This document shows, one piece after another, positions 1 through 7,736 of a DNA stretch of 64,000 bases. Source of the DNA: a virus. The position numbers and the translations under genes were made by a program. Position 1 is the first letter of the stretch. Every line of letters begins with the position of its first letter. The notes under the pieces are model-generated. The model ran no database searches. It saw only the letters and a program-made list of their open reading frames with translations, and was not told the origin of the DNA. The stretch spans positions 1 through 64,000 of the IMG/VR virus record IMGVR_UViG_3300025141_007995. One strand, given 5' to 3'.

Positions 1-2
1 AA

Positions 3-944
3 ATGAAACTGAGCCCAGAATTAATAAAATCTAAAGATTATAACCTTAATAAAGAGTATCGTATAGCAGTAATGCTTAACGGTCATCCAAAGCATTTAAA
101 TATTACTAGTAAGTTTTATAGCATATATAATGACTTATATGAAAATGTTACTTTTGATTTTTATGTATCAATATGGGATACTATTGATAATGATTATGAA
201 AGTTTTGATCCAATTATAGATTTATCAAAAGAAAAATGGATTACTAAGTATGAGTTATTAAAAGAAGAAGATTGTCCGTTTGACTTAAAAAATTATATAC
301 CTGGTCGACATCAACCTCATTACTGTTGGACATTAAAAAAAGTAAACGAACTTAGAAATACTTCTAATATAAAGTACGATGCAGTGATACAGACTAGATG
401 TGATTATATTTTAAGTAAATTATTTTTAGATAAGACAGTTTATACTATAGTTAGAAAACAATTTAACGACATTATAATGTATGCAAAAAATCCCGTTACA
501 GTTAATAATGAAGATGCATGGGTACAAGATTTTTTCTTCGTTAGTAAACCTAAACCTATGGATGCATTAGCTGAAATGTTTGATGATATATTTGGAAAGA
601 ATGTTAACTATGATATAAAAAATTATGAAGGACCTGTTTTAATGCATTGTATACAACCCTACCATTTAATGAAAAGAGGTATACATATATCTGCTTTTAG
701 GGAAGGAGGAGCCTTAATTAGAGAATCCTATAGATTTAATGAAGATATGTCTTTAGAAACTACCTCTATAACAGTAGGTAACAGTACCATAAAGCAGCAA
801 GCTAACACGAATACAGGTTGGCCTAAAGCACTACCTTCAGATAGTCAGGTATTAAGATTATTAGAAGAGAAAGGACCATTATGGATTTTAGATCCTGAGA
901 ATCAGAAATTTATCGAACAGTATATTAAAAATTCCTCAAAATGA
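3..944 (+). CDS. Glycosyltransferase-like protein (putative)
   Basis: 313 aa. The N-terminus (IAVMLNGHPKH, residues 21-31) looks like the first strand of a nucleotide-sugar-binding fold. YDAVIQTRCDY (125-135) resembles the YDxVIRxRxD stretch of capsule-linked glycosyltransferase-like proteins; the acidic residue there often coordinates metal. No signal peptide or membrane segment is visible, so it is probably cytoplasmic. The ATG is three bases into the window, so an upstream start cannot be excluded. It is followed at once by a 38-aa basic ORF and the purine-salvage pair. The family call rests on motif resemblance only; the substrate is unknown. Confidence 0.45.
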   Translation: MKLSPELIKSKDYNLNKEYRIAVMLNGHPKHLNITSKFYSIYNDLYENVTFDFYVSIWDTIDNDYESFDPIIDLSKEKWITKYELLKEEDCPFDLKNYIPGRHQPHYCWTLKKVNELRNTSNIKYDAVIQTRCDYILSKLFLDKTVYTIVRKQFNDIIMYAKNPVTVNNEDAWVQDFFFVSKPKPMDALAEMFDDIFGKNVNYDIKNYEGPVLMHCIQPYHLMKRGIHISAFREGGALIRESYRFNEDMSLETTSITVGNSTIKQQANTNTGWPKALPSDSQVLRLLEEKGPLWILDPENQKFIEQYIKNSSK

Positions 945-1057
945 AAAAAATAGTTGCTACAATGAAGGAAATATATGATGCGATGAAACCTAACGTTCAC
1001 CGTAATAGAAAAAAATATACTCGTAAATCAAAACATAAAAATAAAAATGAAAGTTAA
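941..1057 (+). CDS. Small basic protein, unknown function
   Basis: 38 aa, starting MKKIVATMKEIYDAMK and ending in a Lys/Arg/His-rich tail (RNRKKYTRKSKHKNK). The ATG overlaps the stop of the preceding gene and its end overlaps the start of the apt-like gene by 11 bases, as in translationally coupled phage operons. The basic tail would suit nucleic-acid binding, but nothing shows this. A similarly basic tiny protein is encoded at 30962. Confidence 0.45.
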   Translation: MKKIVATMKEIYDAMKPNVHRNRKKYTRKSKHKNKNES

Positions 1058-1529
1058 TTTACTAGAATATATTCATACCATAAAAGACTTCCCTAAAGAA
1101 GGAATTTATTTTAAAGATACCCAACCTTTATTAGAAGATACTATAGCATTTAAACAAGCTATAACTGAAATGGGTAGATTAGTTGAGCAACCTGATTACT
1201 GGGTAGGAATAGAATCTAGAGGTTTTATTTTTGCTGCTGCTTTAGCTGCTACCTTCGGAGGAGGATTAAAATTAATTAGAAAAGAAGGTAAACTACCTCC
1301 TGATTTTTTAGTAAAAGAATCTTATGATTTAGAATATGGAAGTGATACTATTGAAATGAAACAGGGTAATGGTTCGGTAATAATTGTAGACGATGTTATA
1401 GCTACTGGAGGCACTATGAATGCATCGGAAAACATTGTATCTAATGCAGGGTATGATTTATTAGATAAACTAGTATTGATCGATATAGGAATAGCAGAGA
1501 ACAACGTTAAATCATTAATTAAATACTAA
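1047..1529 (+). CDS. apt: Adenine phosphoribosyltransferase
   Basis: 160 aa, close to the usual ~170-180 aa of bacterial APRT. It should convert adenine plus PRPP to AMP in the cytoplasm. The type I PRTase PRPP-binding loop is clear (VIIVDDVIATGGT, residues 111-123). The family's early ESRGF (56-60) and the flexible-loop stretch RKEGKLP (79-85) are also in place. One base separates it from a nucleosidase that can release adenine, so the two plausibly form a short salvage route from methylthioadenosine or SAH to AMP. No residue expected for activity appears to be missing. Confidence 0.88.
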   Translation: MKVNLLEYIHTIKDFPKEGIYFKDTQPLLEDTIAFKQAITEMGRLVEQPDYWVGIESRGFIFAAALAATFGGGLKLIRKEGKLPPDFLVKESYDLEYGSDTIEMKQGNGSVIIVDDVIATGGTMNASENIVSNAGYDLLDKLVLIDIGIAENNVKSLIKY

Positions 1530-1530
1530 T

Positions 1531-2079
1531 ATGTGGAAAACAGATAACATACTCTTACTATCTGCTACTGATTTAGAACATGATTGTAAAGAGTTATTTG
1601 GTATACCTATCTTTATAACTGGTATCGGTAAGGTAAACGCAGCTGTAAATACTACAAGGTTAATTAACGAATACAACCCAGATCTAGTTATTAACTTCGG
1701 TTCATGTGGTAATTTAAAAGATTACAGGATAGGAGACGTATTAGAAGTAGGATCAGTATTAAATGATATTGATACTTTAGGATTTAATGAAACTGAACCT
1801 ATTCAATTAAAAGTTAATTCTGGTATAAAATGCTTAACCACTGATCATATGTATGATAGTGCTCATGATGATTATGTTGAATCTTATATGGAAAAAATAG
1901 ATGAATGTGATATTATCGATATGGAACTATTTAGCATAGCAGAAAGTTGTAGAATTGCTAATAAGTTCTTATATTCATATAAATGGGTTAGCGATGATGG
2001 CAGCAATGGTCAATGGCTTGAAAACGCTAAAGCCGGTTTTAGTAATTTTAAACAAATATTTAAATCTAAACATCTATGA
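1531..2079 (+). CDS. mtnN: 5'-methylthioadenosine/SAH nucleosidase-like
   Basis: 182 aa, shorter than the ~230 aa of cellular MTAN, with the reduction spread over loops. TGIGKVNAA (30-38) and NFGSCG (55-60) match the phosphorylase/nucleosidase fold. DMELFSIAESC (130-140) carries the ribose-binding Met-Glu, and SDDG (154-157) holds the Asp that protonates the adenine in this family. The expected reaction is hydrolysis of methylthioadenosine or S-adenosylhomocysteine to adenine plus the thioribose product. It lies directly downstream of APRT, which would consume the adenine. A purine-nucleoside role other than MTA/SAH is possible given the truncation. Confidence 0.78.
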   Translation: MWKTDNILLLSATDLEHDCKELFGIPIFITGIGKVNAAVNTTRLINEYNPDLVINFGSCGNLKDYRIGDVLEVGSVLNDIDTLGFNETEPIQLKVNSGIKCLTTDHMYDSAHDDYVESYMEKIDECDIIDMELFSIAESCRIANKFLYSYKWVSDDGSNGQWLENAKAGFSNFKQIFKSKHL

Positions 2080-2315
2080 GCGATTCAGTAAAAAAGTGGC
2101 ACGAAACAATTACAGAGGATATCCATGCTGTATATGAAACAGCTGACGAAAGAAGAGAGAAAAAAATAAATAAGTTATTAAACAAAGCAAAAGAATCTGG
2201 TAGGATGACAGAGATAATGCAGAGAGTATTAGAAGTACAGAATGAATTTAATACTAGTTCTTTTTTATTAGGTTTAGAAGTAGCATGTGATGAACTATTA
2301 AAAGATGGCGCTTGA
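2076..2315 (+). CDS. Conserved hypothetical phage protein
   Basis: 79 aa, charged and predicted mostly helical (ADERREKKINKLLNKAKESGRMTEIMQRVLEVQNEF). The ATG overlaps the previous stop by four bases (ATGA), and its end overlaps the next gene. No domain is recognised. Confidence 0.6.
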   Translation: MSDSVKKWHETITEDIHAVYETADERREKKINKLLNKAKESGRMTEIMQRVLEVQNEFNTSSFLLGLEVACDELLKDGA

Positions 2316-2829
2316 AAGATATGAAATGCAAATTCATAAAAGTGAGTTTAAACCTTTAAGTTTTGATAACTCATTTAAATTAGAAATTGCTTCTTCATTT
2401 AACAGTAATACAGAAAGACATTTTAAAAATATATTATCTTCTATTGATACTAGATTATCTGATTGGGGCGAAAGACCTACGTTAGATGATATTAAAAAAA
2501 GATTAAATAGTATATCTAAATGTACTTTATTTTTTCATAAAGATTTTAATGAAGTAATAGGTTGGGGTTGGTATTCTAACGTATTTACCTATGATTGGAT
2601 TAATGAAGTACATGCTTTACCAACTGATAAGTCTATTTACTTTGGAGGTACTTATATACGTAAAGAATTAGATATACCACGAACTACCGGAGCACAGTTA
2701 TATAATTACGGGTTTAAATATTTTTTAGATAGAAATGAATATATGTACGGATATATGGACGGTTGGAATAAAGCTCCAATAAAAATATGCCATAAAATAG
2801 GAGGTAGAGAATATAAATTTACAAAATGA
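2305..2829 (+). CDS. GNAT-like acetyltransferase candidate
   Basis: 174 aa. The order helix, strand (CTLFFHKDFNEVIGWGWYSN), a strand ending in FGGTYIRKEL, a following helix (TTGAQLYNYGFKYFL) and a final YMDGWNKAPIKICHKIG resembles the GNAT fold. There the segment after the fourth strand binds acetyl-CoA and a C-terminal Asn/Tyr helix closes the site. The canonical Q/RxxGxG/A loop is not seen, so this is only a fold-level suggestion. It overlaps the following sulfotransferase-like gene by four bases. Confidence 0.35.
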   Translation: MALERYEMQIHKSEFKPLSFDNSFKLEIASSFNSNTERHFKNILSSIDTRLSDWGERPTLDDIKKRLNSISKCTLFFHKDFNEVIGWGWYSNVFTYDWINEVHALPTDKSIYFGGTYIRKELDIPRTTGAQLYNYGFKYFLDRNEYMYGYMDGWNKAPIKICHKIGGREYKFTK

Positions 2830-3392
2830 GAGTTTGCATCTATGCTCAACCTAGAACTGGCTCAACAGTTTTAAGTTCTTATATTTCTAATCAATTAGGT
2901 CTATTAAATGTAGTCGAACCTTATAATATTAAAAACCCTGCATACTACTCAGATGAGCAAGTTTGGCTAGACCCAAGTACTACAGTTAAATTCTTATTTG
3001 GTGAGTTAAGATCTGAACAAGAAACTTCTTTACATCATTATTTTGATAAAGTAATAGTTTTAACAAGAGAAGATGATATATCAGGTGGTGAAAGTCATTT
3101 GATGGCATCAATTACCGGTAAATGGGAACCTTATAAGTATAACATAAGTAAATTTGATCGAGAAGAAAAGATTAAATTACAAGAAACTATTAAATTAAGA
3201 GCTGAGATTAGAAAGCAAATGAAAGCTTTACCTTATTTTCAAGTTACTTACGAAGAAATATTTTACAGAACAGTTGGAATTACGAATATAAATTCTTATC
3301 TTTGTATAAAGCAGGATAACTCGGATATAGGTATGTTCAACTTAGAGCATAAGTATAGACGAGATCCTATAAATAAAAAGTCACTAATTTGA
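2826..3392 (+). CDS. Sulfotransferase-like protein
   Basis: 188 aa. It begins with a strand followed by a PRTGST loop (residues 9-14), the 5'-phosphosulfate-binding loop of PAPS-dependent sulfotransferases (PxRxGST type). A later VIVLTREDD stretch matches the 3'-phosphate-binding Arg region (xxRdP), although the Pro is absent. The likely activity is transfer of a sulfo group to a sugar or other small acceptor, consistent with the glycan genes elsewhere. It is shorter than cellular enzymes. The acceptor is unknown, and a kinase-like P-loop role is less likely. Confidence 0.6.
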   Translation: MRVCIYAQPRTGSTVLSSYISNQLGLLNVVEPYNIKNPAYYSDEQVWLDPSTTVKFLFGELRSEQETSLHHYFDKVIVLTREDDISGGESHLMASITGKWEPYKYNISKFDREEKIKLQETIKLRAEIRKQMKALPYFQVTYEEIFYRTVGITNINSYLCIKQDNSDIGMFNLEHKYRRDPINKKSLI

Positions 3393-3868
3393 TAACTAAA
3401 GAAAAACTCCATAATCCTCCCTTAAGTAAAGAGTGGATAATAAAGTACTTTAAAAAAGACTACTTAAAGAGATCGTATAATAGATTTCAATGGTGGAGAA
3501 GTTATTCACCTAAACGACCACCTTTAAAAAGCTCAGCTTCTTTTAAGGATAAGATATATAACGGCGATTATGAGCACTCACCTCTTTTATTCGAAGCTTA
3601 TTTAGCTGAATATAAGTTAAATGAACTATGGAATGAATGTAATCAAGATTATACTCAGTTCAGTGAACCTGCTTCTATCCATAAAATCAGGAGAAAGAGG
3701 TTATTAGAAGATTATACTAAGGATGAAAATACTAGGTTAGAGGCTATACGCATTAATTTTATGAAGGAATTCAAGATAGATCGAGAGGTTTATTACAAAG
3801 AAGCTGAAAACTCTTCAAAAAATTTACAAAATTTCTATGACTATATGTCTAGAAAATATAAAACTTAA
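3389..3868 (+). CDS. Hypothetical protein (TTG start)
   Basis: 159 aa, basic and aromatic (YFKKDYLKRSYNRFQWWRSY), with no recognised domain. No early ATG exists. The reading frame opens with TTG inside ATTTGATAA, overlapping the previous stop, so a TTG start coupled to upstream translation is the best choice. It is the last gene before the first TATTTAT promoter-like motif. Confidence 0.5.
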   Translation: MITKEKLHNPPLSKEWIIKYFKKDYLKRSYNRFQWWRSYSPKRPPLKSSASFKDKIYNGDYEHSPLLFEAYLAEYKLNELWNECNQDYTQFSEPASIHKIRRKRLLEDYTKDENTRLEAIRINFMKEFKIDREVYYKEAENSSKNLQNFYDYMSRKYKT

Positions 3869-3869
3869 A

Positions 3870-3876
3870 TATTTAT
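3870..3876 (+). promoter_or_regulatory. Late-type motif TATTTAT
   Basis: AAATATTTATTAAC lies 20 bases before the ATG of the gene at 3897. It is one of twelve (C)TATTTAT sites placed ahead of operons here. Without the leading C it is a weaker match. Confidence 0.4.
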
Positions 3877-3896
3877 TAACATAACAAACATTAATT

Positions 3897-4196
3897 ATGA
3901 ACACAATTTTCATTATTTTAGGAGTACTTGCAGTATGTGCAGGTGTCTATTTCTTTTTCTACTCTAAGGGAAAGATCAATGACAGAGACGGAGATTTTAT
4001 CCCAGACGAAATCGAGGATAAGGTTGAAGACGTAAAAGAAAAAGTTACTAACGTTAAAAAAGAAGTTAAACGTAGAGCTAAAGCTGTCAAAGAAGAAGTT
4101 GCTGATGTTAAAGCTGCAGGTAAGAAATTATCTAGAGAGGCAAGAGACGTTGGTAGAGCTGTTAGAGGTAAAAGAGGAAGAAAACCTAAGAAATAA
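3897..4196 (+). CDS. Membrane-anchored charged helical protein
   Basis: 99 aa. One N-terminal membrane segment (residues 3-22) is followed by a short DRDGDFIPDEIED stretch that resembles a calcium-binding DxDGDxxPD loop. A long Lys/Glu-rich helix follows (KEKVTNVKKEVKRRAKAVKEEV...), with a basic tail ending GKRGRKPKK. The layout is like YtxH or apolipoprotein-like repeats. The charged part probably lies in the cytoplasm or lines the membrane. Function is unknown. It is the first gene after a late-type motif, which suggests late expression. Confidence 0.6.
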   Translation: MNTIFIILGVLAVCAGVYFFFYSKGKINDRDGDFIPDEIEDKVEDVKEKVTNVKKEVKRRAKAVKEEVADVKAAGKKLSREARDVGRAVRGKRGRKPKK

Positions 4197-4198
4197 AT

Positions 4199-4420
4199 AT
4201 GCAACAACAGGTAAATGTCGACATCAACCAAACAACAGGAGTTACATGCGATGAATGTGGAGGAATCTACTTCGAAAACGGACTCATTATCCGAGCAGCA
4301 AGTGGACTTCTCACCGGAACAGGTCAAAAGACTTACATCCCAATACCCGTCTTCAATTGTAAAAAATGCGGACACGTCAATAGTGAGTTCCAACCTAAGG
4401 AACTTGAGTCACTTGGCTAG
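4199..4420 (+). CDS. Zinc-ribbon protein
   Basis: 73 aa with two CxxC knuckles (CDEC at 17-20, CKKC at 54-57) about 33 residues apart, fitting a single zinc ribbon. The role is not evident. It is two bases downstream of the previous gene. A second frame (4215-4496) is also open across most of it, but this frame keeps the Cys pairs and is the likelier gene. Confidence 0.6.
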   Translation: MQQQVNVDINQTTGVTCDECGGIYFENGLIIRAASGLLTGTGQKTYIPIPVFNCKKCGHVNSEFQPKELESLG

Positions 4421-4523
4421 GTATTGTTATTCCGGAATACAAGGACAAATTTATGGTGATTCCTCTAATGAGGAATATGATGGAGAGACTAGTTAGAGGG
4501 TAGGAGCTCTGCTAGTTAAAACT

Positions 4524-4547
4524 AGGGGCCTTCGGGCCTCTTTTTTT
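4524..4547 (+). terminator. Rho-independent terminator with UUCG loop
   Basis: A 7-bp stem AGGGGCC/GGCCTCT (one G-U pair) is closed by a TTCG tetraloop and followed by seven T. It is the clearest intrinsic terminator in the window. It ends the 3897-4420 transcript just before the next late-type motif. Confidence 0.88.
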
Positions 4548-4559
4548 GTTCTTTTAAAT

Positions 4560-4567
4560 CTATTTAT
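4560..4567 (+). promoter_or_regulatory. Late-type motif CTATTTAT
   Basis: It lies between the terminator at 4524 and the membrane-protein gene at 4608. A 17-codon ORF starts directly after the motif at 4568 and overlaps the start of 4608; it may be a leader peptide or chance. Confidence 0.5.
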
Positions 4568-4607
4568 ATGAAACCAAAACTAATAGGTTACTTTAAAACT
4601 GTTACAG

Positions 4608-4865
4608 ATGAAAAAAGTTAAAAAGATATTTATGGATTTTAAAAATTTATTTAAAGACGATAACAATATAAACGAAAAGTCTATCGTTGGATTTATTGCA
4701 TTTATAGTAATGATATTGTTTGCATTTGCAGACTTACTTACTGGTTATTTTGGAAAAGATTTAGTTATAAACGAATTTATATATGATTCATTTCTATGGA
4801 TAGTGCTTGGTTGTTTCGGTATTGCTGAAGCAGGAAGAGCTATAAATCCTAATAACAAAAAATAA
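4608..4865 (+). CDS. Small two-TM membrane protein (holin candidate)
   Basis: 85 aa. A charged N-terminus (KKVKKIFMDFKNLFKDD) precedes two hydrophobic segments (about residues 28-48 and 61-78) and a polar tail. Size and topology fit a class II holin, and envelope or lysis-related genes follow (exported protein, TM/coiled-coil protein, spanin-like pair). No family motif is visible, so holin is inference from topology and context. Confidence 0.5.
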   Translation: MKKVKKIFMDFKNLFKDDNNINEKSIVGFIAFIVMILFAFADLLTGYFGKDLVINEFIYDSFLWIVLGCFGIAEAGRAINPNNKK

Positions 4866-4869
4866 AAAC

Positions 4870-6066
4870 ATGAAAAAAATATTATTACTTACTCTTGCTT
4901 TATTAGTAGCAGTACCATCATTAGCACAAGAGGAAAAGAAAAAGAAAAACTTCTTTAAAGAATTATATACTGATTTTTTAAAGTACGGAACTTTATATGC
5001 AGCTGGTGATATAAAAAACTCGATAGAAGCTAAAGAATCAACTTTCTTTGTCAGACCACCAGAAGGTGGAGGTTTATATGACATCCCAGAAGTAGTTGAT
5101 AACACCCCAATCTACCCATTCGATTACAGATACGGATTTGGTATAAGAAAATTAGCTAGATTCGATTACGAAAGAAAACCAAAGAATTTTTACGATGGAA
5201 CAGAAAGCCAATTAGCTTTTGTAGCTCCATCTTCCGCTATCCAAGGTTTAGAATACCAATTACATTACGAAAGAGAAAGATTTAGAGGTGAAGAATTTGA
5301 AAACCATAGATACTTTCTTAAACACACAGGTAAATGGTGGATAGTAAAAGGAGAATCAAGAGAAGTAGGTAAAGTAAATCTTAAATACCAATCTGCTGAA
5401 GTAAGAGGTCGTATTCCGATAGGAAAAAAACTTTCAATTTCTGCAGGTGCTATCTACAGAACCCACGAAAGACCTTACGGATACAATCCAGTTGAAATAT
5501 GGTTAAATGAAACTGATGAAAATGGAAATGCTGTAAATCCTTGGTATACATTAGGATTTGAGTATGGATATGACGATCATTACGTAACAACACAGTATAA
5601 TGGAGAAACATTATATGATTGGTACTGGACAGATCCAGATGGTAATATTGTAGCCAATACAGACTTAGAGTTTAGAGAGACTGTATTTACTCATTTAATG
5701 AACAGATATAACAATGAACAATGGGCCCTCTTAGATGCCTTTGGTGAGATTGCTCCTATCATTGGTGCAGATTTCTATCACTATAAAAACAAGTTCTGGT
5801 TACACGCTTACGCTAATTATATTTTACCTTATCACCACTATGTACAAGGAAATGAAGATTTTTCTTACTTACATAGAAATTCTTGGGGAGTAGGAGGACA
5901 TAATGACGATTTAGATGGTGAACAATGGGAAGATTATTCAGCTGGTATTAATTTTGGTTGGAAAATTGGAAGAAATTTAGGAATATTTGCTGAAGGTGAA
6001 TATACCAAAATGTGGGATACTAAATTCTATAACTCAACTTTTGGAATAAACTATACATTTAGATAA
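4870..6066 (+). CDS. Exported protein, outer-membrane beta-barrel candidate
   Basis: 398 aa. It has a clear Sec signal peptide (MKKILLLTLALLVAVPSLA, with cleavage before QEE, the Bacteroidota pattern). The mature part is rich in Tyr/Trp/Gly with many alternating-hydrophobic strands (RGRIPIGKKLSISAGAIYR, YSAGINFGWKIG, LGIFAEGEYTKMW). It ends in NSTFGINYTFR, like the aromatic-ended last strand of outer-membrane barrels. That suggests insertion into the host outer membrane, perhaps to mask or alter a receptor. An alternative is a virion protein that has acquired a signal peptide. No family is recognised. Confidence 0.55.
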   Translation: MKKILLLTLALLVAVPSLAQEEKKKKNFFKELYTDFLKYGTLYAAGDIKNSIEAKESTFFVRPPEGGGLYDIPEVVDNTPIYPFDYRYGFGIRKLARFDYERKPKNFYDGTESQLAFVAPSSAIQGLEYQLHYERERFRGEEFENHRYFLKHTGKWWIVKGESREVGKVNLKYQSAEVRGRIPIGKKLSISAGAIYRTHERPYGYNPVEIWLNETDENGNAVNPWYTLGFEYGYDDHYVTTQYNGETLYDWYWTDPDGNIVANTDLEFRETVFTHLMNRYNNEQWALLDAFGEIAPIIGADFYHYKNKFWLHAYANYILPYHHYVQGNEDFSYLHRNSWGVGGHNDDLDGEQWEDYSAGINFGWKIGRNLGIFAEGEYTKMWDTKFYNSTFGINYTFR

Positions 6067-6068
6067 AG

Positions 6069-6356
6069 ATGGCAAAACAAATAGGCGAAGATACTAAAGT
6101 AACTTTAGATTTAAAAACAATTGGAATGATAGCTGTAGGAATAGCATCGTTAGTAGGTATGTGGTTTGCAATACAAGCAGATATACAAGAAGCAAAAGAG
6201 CTACCACTCCCAGAAATAGACAGAATCGAATATGATTTAAAAGATGAATTAATTCGATCAACAATAATGGATACCCAAGATGATGTTGAGGATATTAAAG
6301 AAACTTTAGATAAGATGGACGAAAGATTATATGAAATGCAAAAAAACGGTAGATAA
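6069..6356 (+). CDS. TM plus coiled-coil protein
   Basis: 95 aa. One membrane segment (IGMIAVGIASLVGMWFAIQA, about 18-37) is followed by an acidic helical region with heptad-like spacing (DTQDDVEDIKETLDKMDERLYEM). The topology resembles hemolysin XhlA-like or i-spanin-like small phage proteins. It sits between an exported barrel candidate and an exported thioredoxin fold, so an envelope role is likely. The specific function is unknown. Confidence 0.55.
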   Translation: MAKQIGEDTKVTLDLKTIGMIAVGIASLVGMWFAIQADIQEAKELPLPEIDRIEYDLKDELIRSTIMDTQDDVEDIKETLDKMDERLYEMQKNGR

Positions 6357-6359
6357 TCG

Positions 6360-6761
6360 ATGAAAAAGTTAGTTTTCTTAGTGTTATTTTTTCTACCTTT
6401 CTTATCTTTTTCACAAGAATATATTGACGATAGTAATTTTGATGATAAAATAAGTGAACAGTCTGCTTTTGGAGATGACGAAAGTTCTATTGTAGTAGTA
6501 GAATTCTGGGCTAAATTCAATGAAGTTAATGCATTTGCTGATTGGAATAAAGTAGAAGGGGTAAATTATTACAGAGTAGATATAGCAAAAGCTCCATCAG
6601 CTAAAAAAGAATACAGAGTCAGAATGGCTCCAACTATAATAATATTCAAAGACGGAATTAAAGAAGAATCTTTTAAAGCAGGACTAGATTTAGAATGCCC
6701 TGTTACATTAGATGAGTTAATAGAAGCGATTGAAGAGGTCAAAACAGCAAATCAATTTTAA
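6360..6761 (+). CDS. Exported thioredoxin-fold protein lacking active-site Cys
   Basis: 133 aa. The signal peptide ends in LSFS before QEY. The mature domain has the thioredoxin order: strand VVVEFWA (46-52), then KFNEVNAF where WCGPC would sit, a later RMAPTIIIFKDG with the conserved cis-Pro strand, and a C-terminal helix. With no CxxC pair it cannot be a dithiol oxidoreductase of the usual kind. A chaperone or binding role in the periplasm is more likely. It was probably derived from a host thioredoxin-like protein. Confidence 0.62.
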   Translation: MKKLVFLVLFFLPFLSFSQEYIDDSNFDDKISEQSAFGDDESSIVVVEFWAKFNEVNAFADWNKVEGVNYYRVDIAKAPSAKKEYRVRMAPTIIIFKDGIKEESFKAGLDLECPVTLDELIEAIEEVKTANQF

Positions 6762-6770
6762 TTAATAACA

Positions 6771-7328
6771 ATGAAAAAATTAGTATTATTCTTGGCAATG
6801 GTTTTACTGCTTAGTTGTAGTAAAGATGAATTAGCTTTAGAGCCTATAATCGAAATGAGTCTTAATGGCGAATCTTTTGATCCTTATGAAAGGTACGCAA
6901 AAGTTAGAACTTTTGGTGGCACTAAATACGCCGATGGTGTAGTTAAGAAAATCTTTATTTTATATCTTCAAATAGACGACGGCGAACCAAGACTAGACAG
7001 ACAACATTTTGCTTTATATTGTTTGGATTCAGATGCAAACGATGATGGAGAATTATTAGATGTTGGAACATACACTTGGGAAAGTCCAGATGGTAAATAT
7101 GCTGGTGTAGAAATACCAGGTAATGATGAATATGTTGTCTGGAATGAGGTTATAGTACAAGATGCAGGTCAATTAGGTGGAGCACATAGCGGTTTGATAT
7201 GTTTAACTGCTGAAGGGGAGTTTTTCAACCCTTACATTCAAGCAAACATGACGGTAAACTTAAGATTAGAAAACTTTCCTATAGGAATAGATATTGACGC
7301 TACACCTTATGGATATTTGTTAGATTAA
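6771..7328 (+). CDS. Lipoprotein, likely surface-exposed
   Basis: 185 aa. A type II signal peptide ends in a lipobox (VLLLSC, Cys at 16) followed directly by SKDE. A Lys followed by acidic residues just after the lipidated Cys matches the Bacteroidota lipoprotein export signal described for surface-exposed lipoproteins. The mature part is strand-rich with no recognised domain. Placement in the host outer membrane would suit superinfection exclusion or envelope remodelling, but that is inference. Confidence 0.65.
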   Translation: MKKLVLFLAMVLLLSCSKDELALEPIIEMSLNGESFDPYERYAKVRTFGGTKYADGVVKKIFILYLQIDDGEPRLDRQHFALYCLDSDANDDGELLDVGTYTWESPDGKYAGVEIPGNDEYVVWNEVIVQDAGQLGGAHSGLICLTAEGEFFNPYIQANMTVNLRLENFPIGIDIDATPYGYLLD

Positions 7329-7360
7329 ATTTAAATTAATAAGTTATATTTTAGTAGAAA

Positions 7361-7498
7361 ATGACAGAACAGCAAAACGGTAACACCCAGTTGAATGGTG
7401 TTAGAAACGAATTCAACGAAAGGTTAAGAAAGAAAAGTTTTTTAGGGAAAGCAAATAGAATTATCTGGACTAATCAAAGGAGGTATAGAACAATCTAA
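7361..7498 (+). CDS. Small basic hypothetical protein
   Basis: 45 aa. A polar Gln/Asn-rich N-terminus (TEQQNGNTQLNG) leads into a basic C-terminus (RLRKKSFLGKANRIIWTNQRRYR). It follows the lipoprotein gene by 32 bases and precedes the zinc-ribbon gene by 9. No domain is recognised; the tight spacing supports it. Confidence 0.4.
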   Translation: MTEQQNGNTQLNGVRNEFNERLRKKSFLGKANRIIWTNQRRYRTI

Positions 7499-7507
7499 AT
7501 AAAAGTT

Positions 7508-7714
7508 ATGATGCCTTTACCCTGTCCTTCTTGTGGACAGCCTTTAGGATTAAAGCTAGATTTTTTAGTTAAACATCCTGCTGTTCAATGCCCATACTGT
7601 AAATCCGTATTAAAATTTAATATAGATAAAGAATCCACAGCTAAAATGCAGAAGGGTTTAAAAGAACTACAAGACCTTAAAAAAAAGTACGAAAGCCTAG
7701 CAAAGTTTAGTTAA
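7508..7714 (+). CDS. Small zinc-ribbon protein
   Basis: 68 aa with CPSC (residues 6-9) and CPYC (29-32) knuckles 20 residues apart, then a charged helical tail (KMQKGLKELQDLKKKYESL). This resembles the small zinc-finger/coiled-coil proteins found beside phage structural genes. Two adjacent ATG codons are possible starts. Confidence 0.6.
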   Translation: MMPLPCPSCGQPLGLKLDFLVKHPAVQCPYCKSVLKFNIDKESTAKMQKGLKELQDLKKKYESLAKFS

Positions 7715-7721
7715 ATTATTT

Positions 7722-7729
7722 CTATTTAT
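7722..7729 (+). promoter_or_regulatory. Late-type motif CTATTTAT
   Basis: It precedes the DUF2589 gene at 7805 by 75 bases. A 7-bp hairpin lies in the intervening leader. Confidence 0.5.
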
Positions 7730-7736
7730 TAATGTT

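Noticed and set aside
4215-4496. A 93-codon open frame overlapping the zinc-ribbon gene
   Set aside because: It runs in another frame over a gene whose CxxC pairs are conserved in type. Its translation is Ser/Thr-rich without a domain, so it is most likely a chance open frame.
4568-4621. A 17-codon ORF directly after a late-type motif
   Set aside because: Too short to judge, and it overlaps the start of the 85-aa membrane-protein gene in another frame; noted under the motif only.
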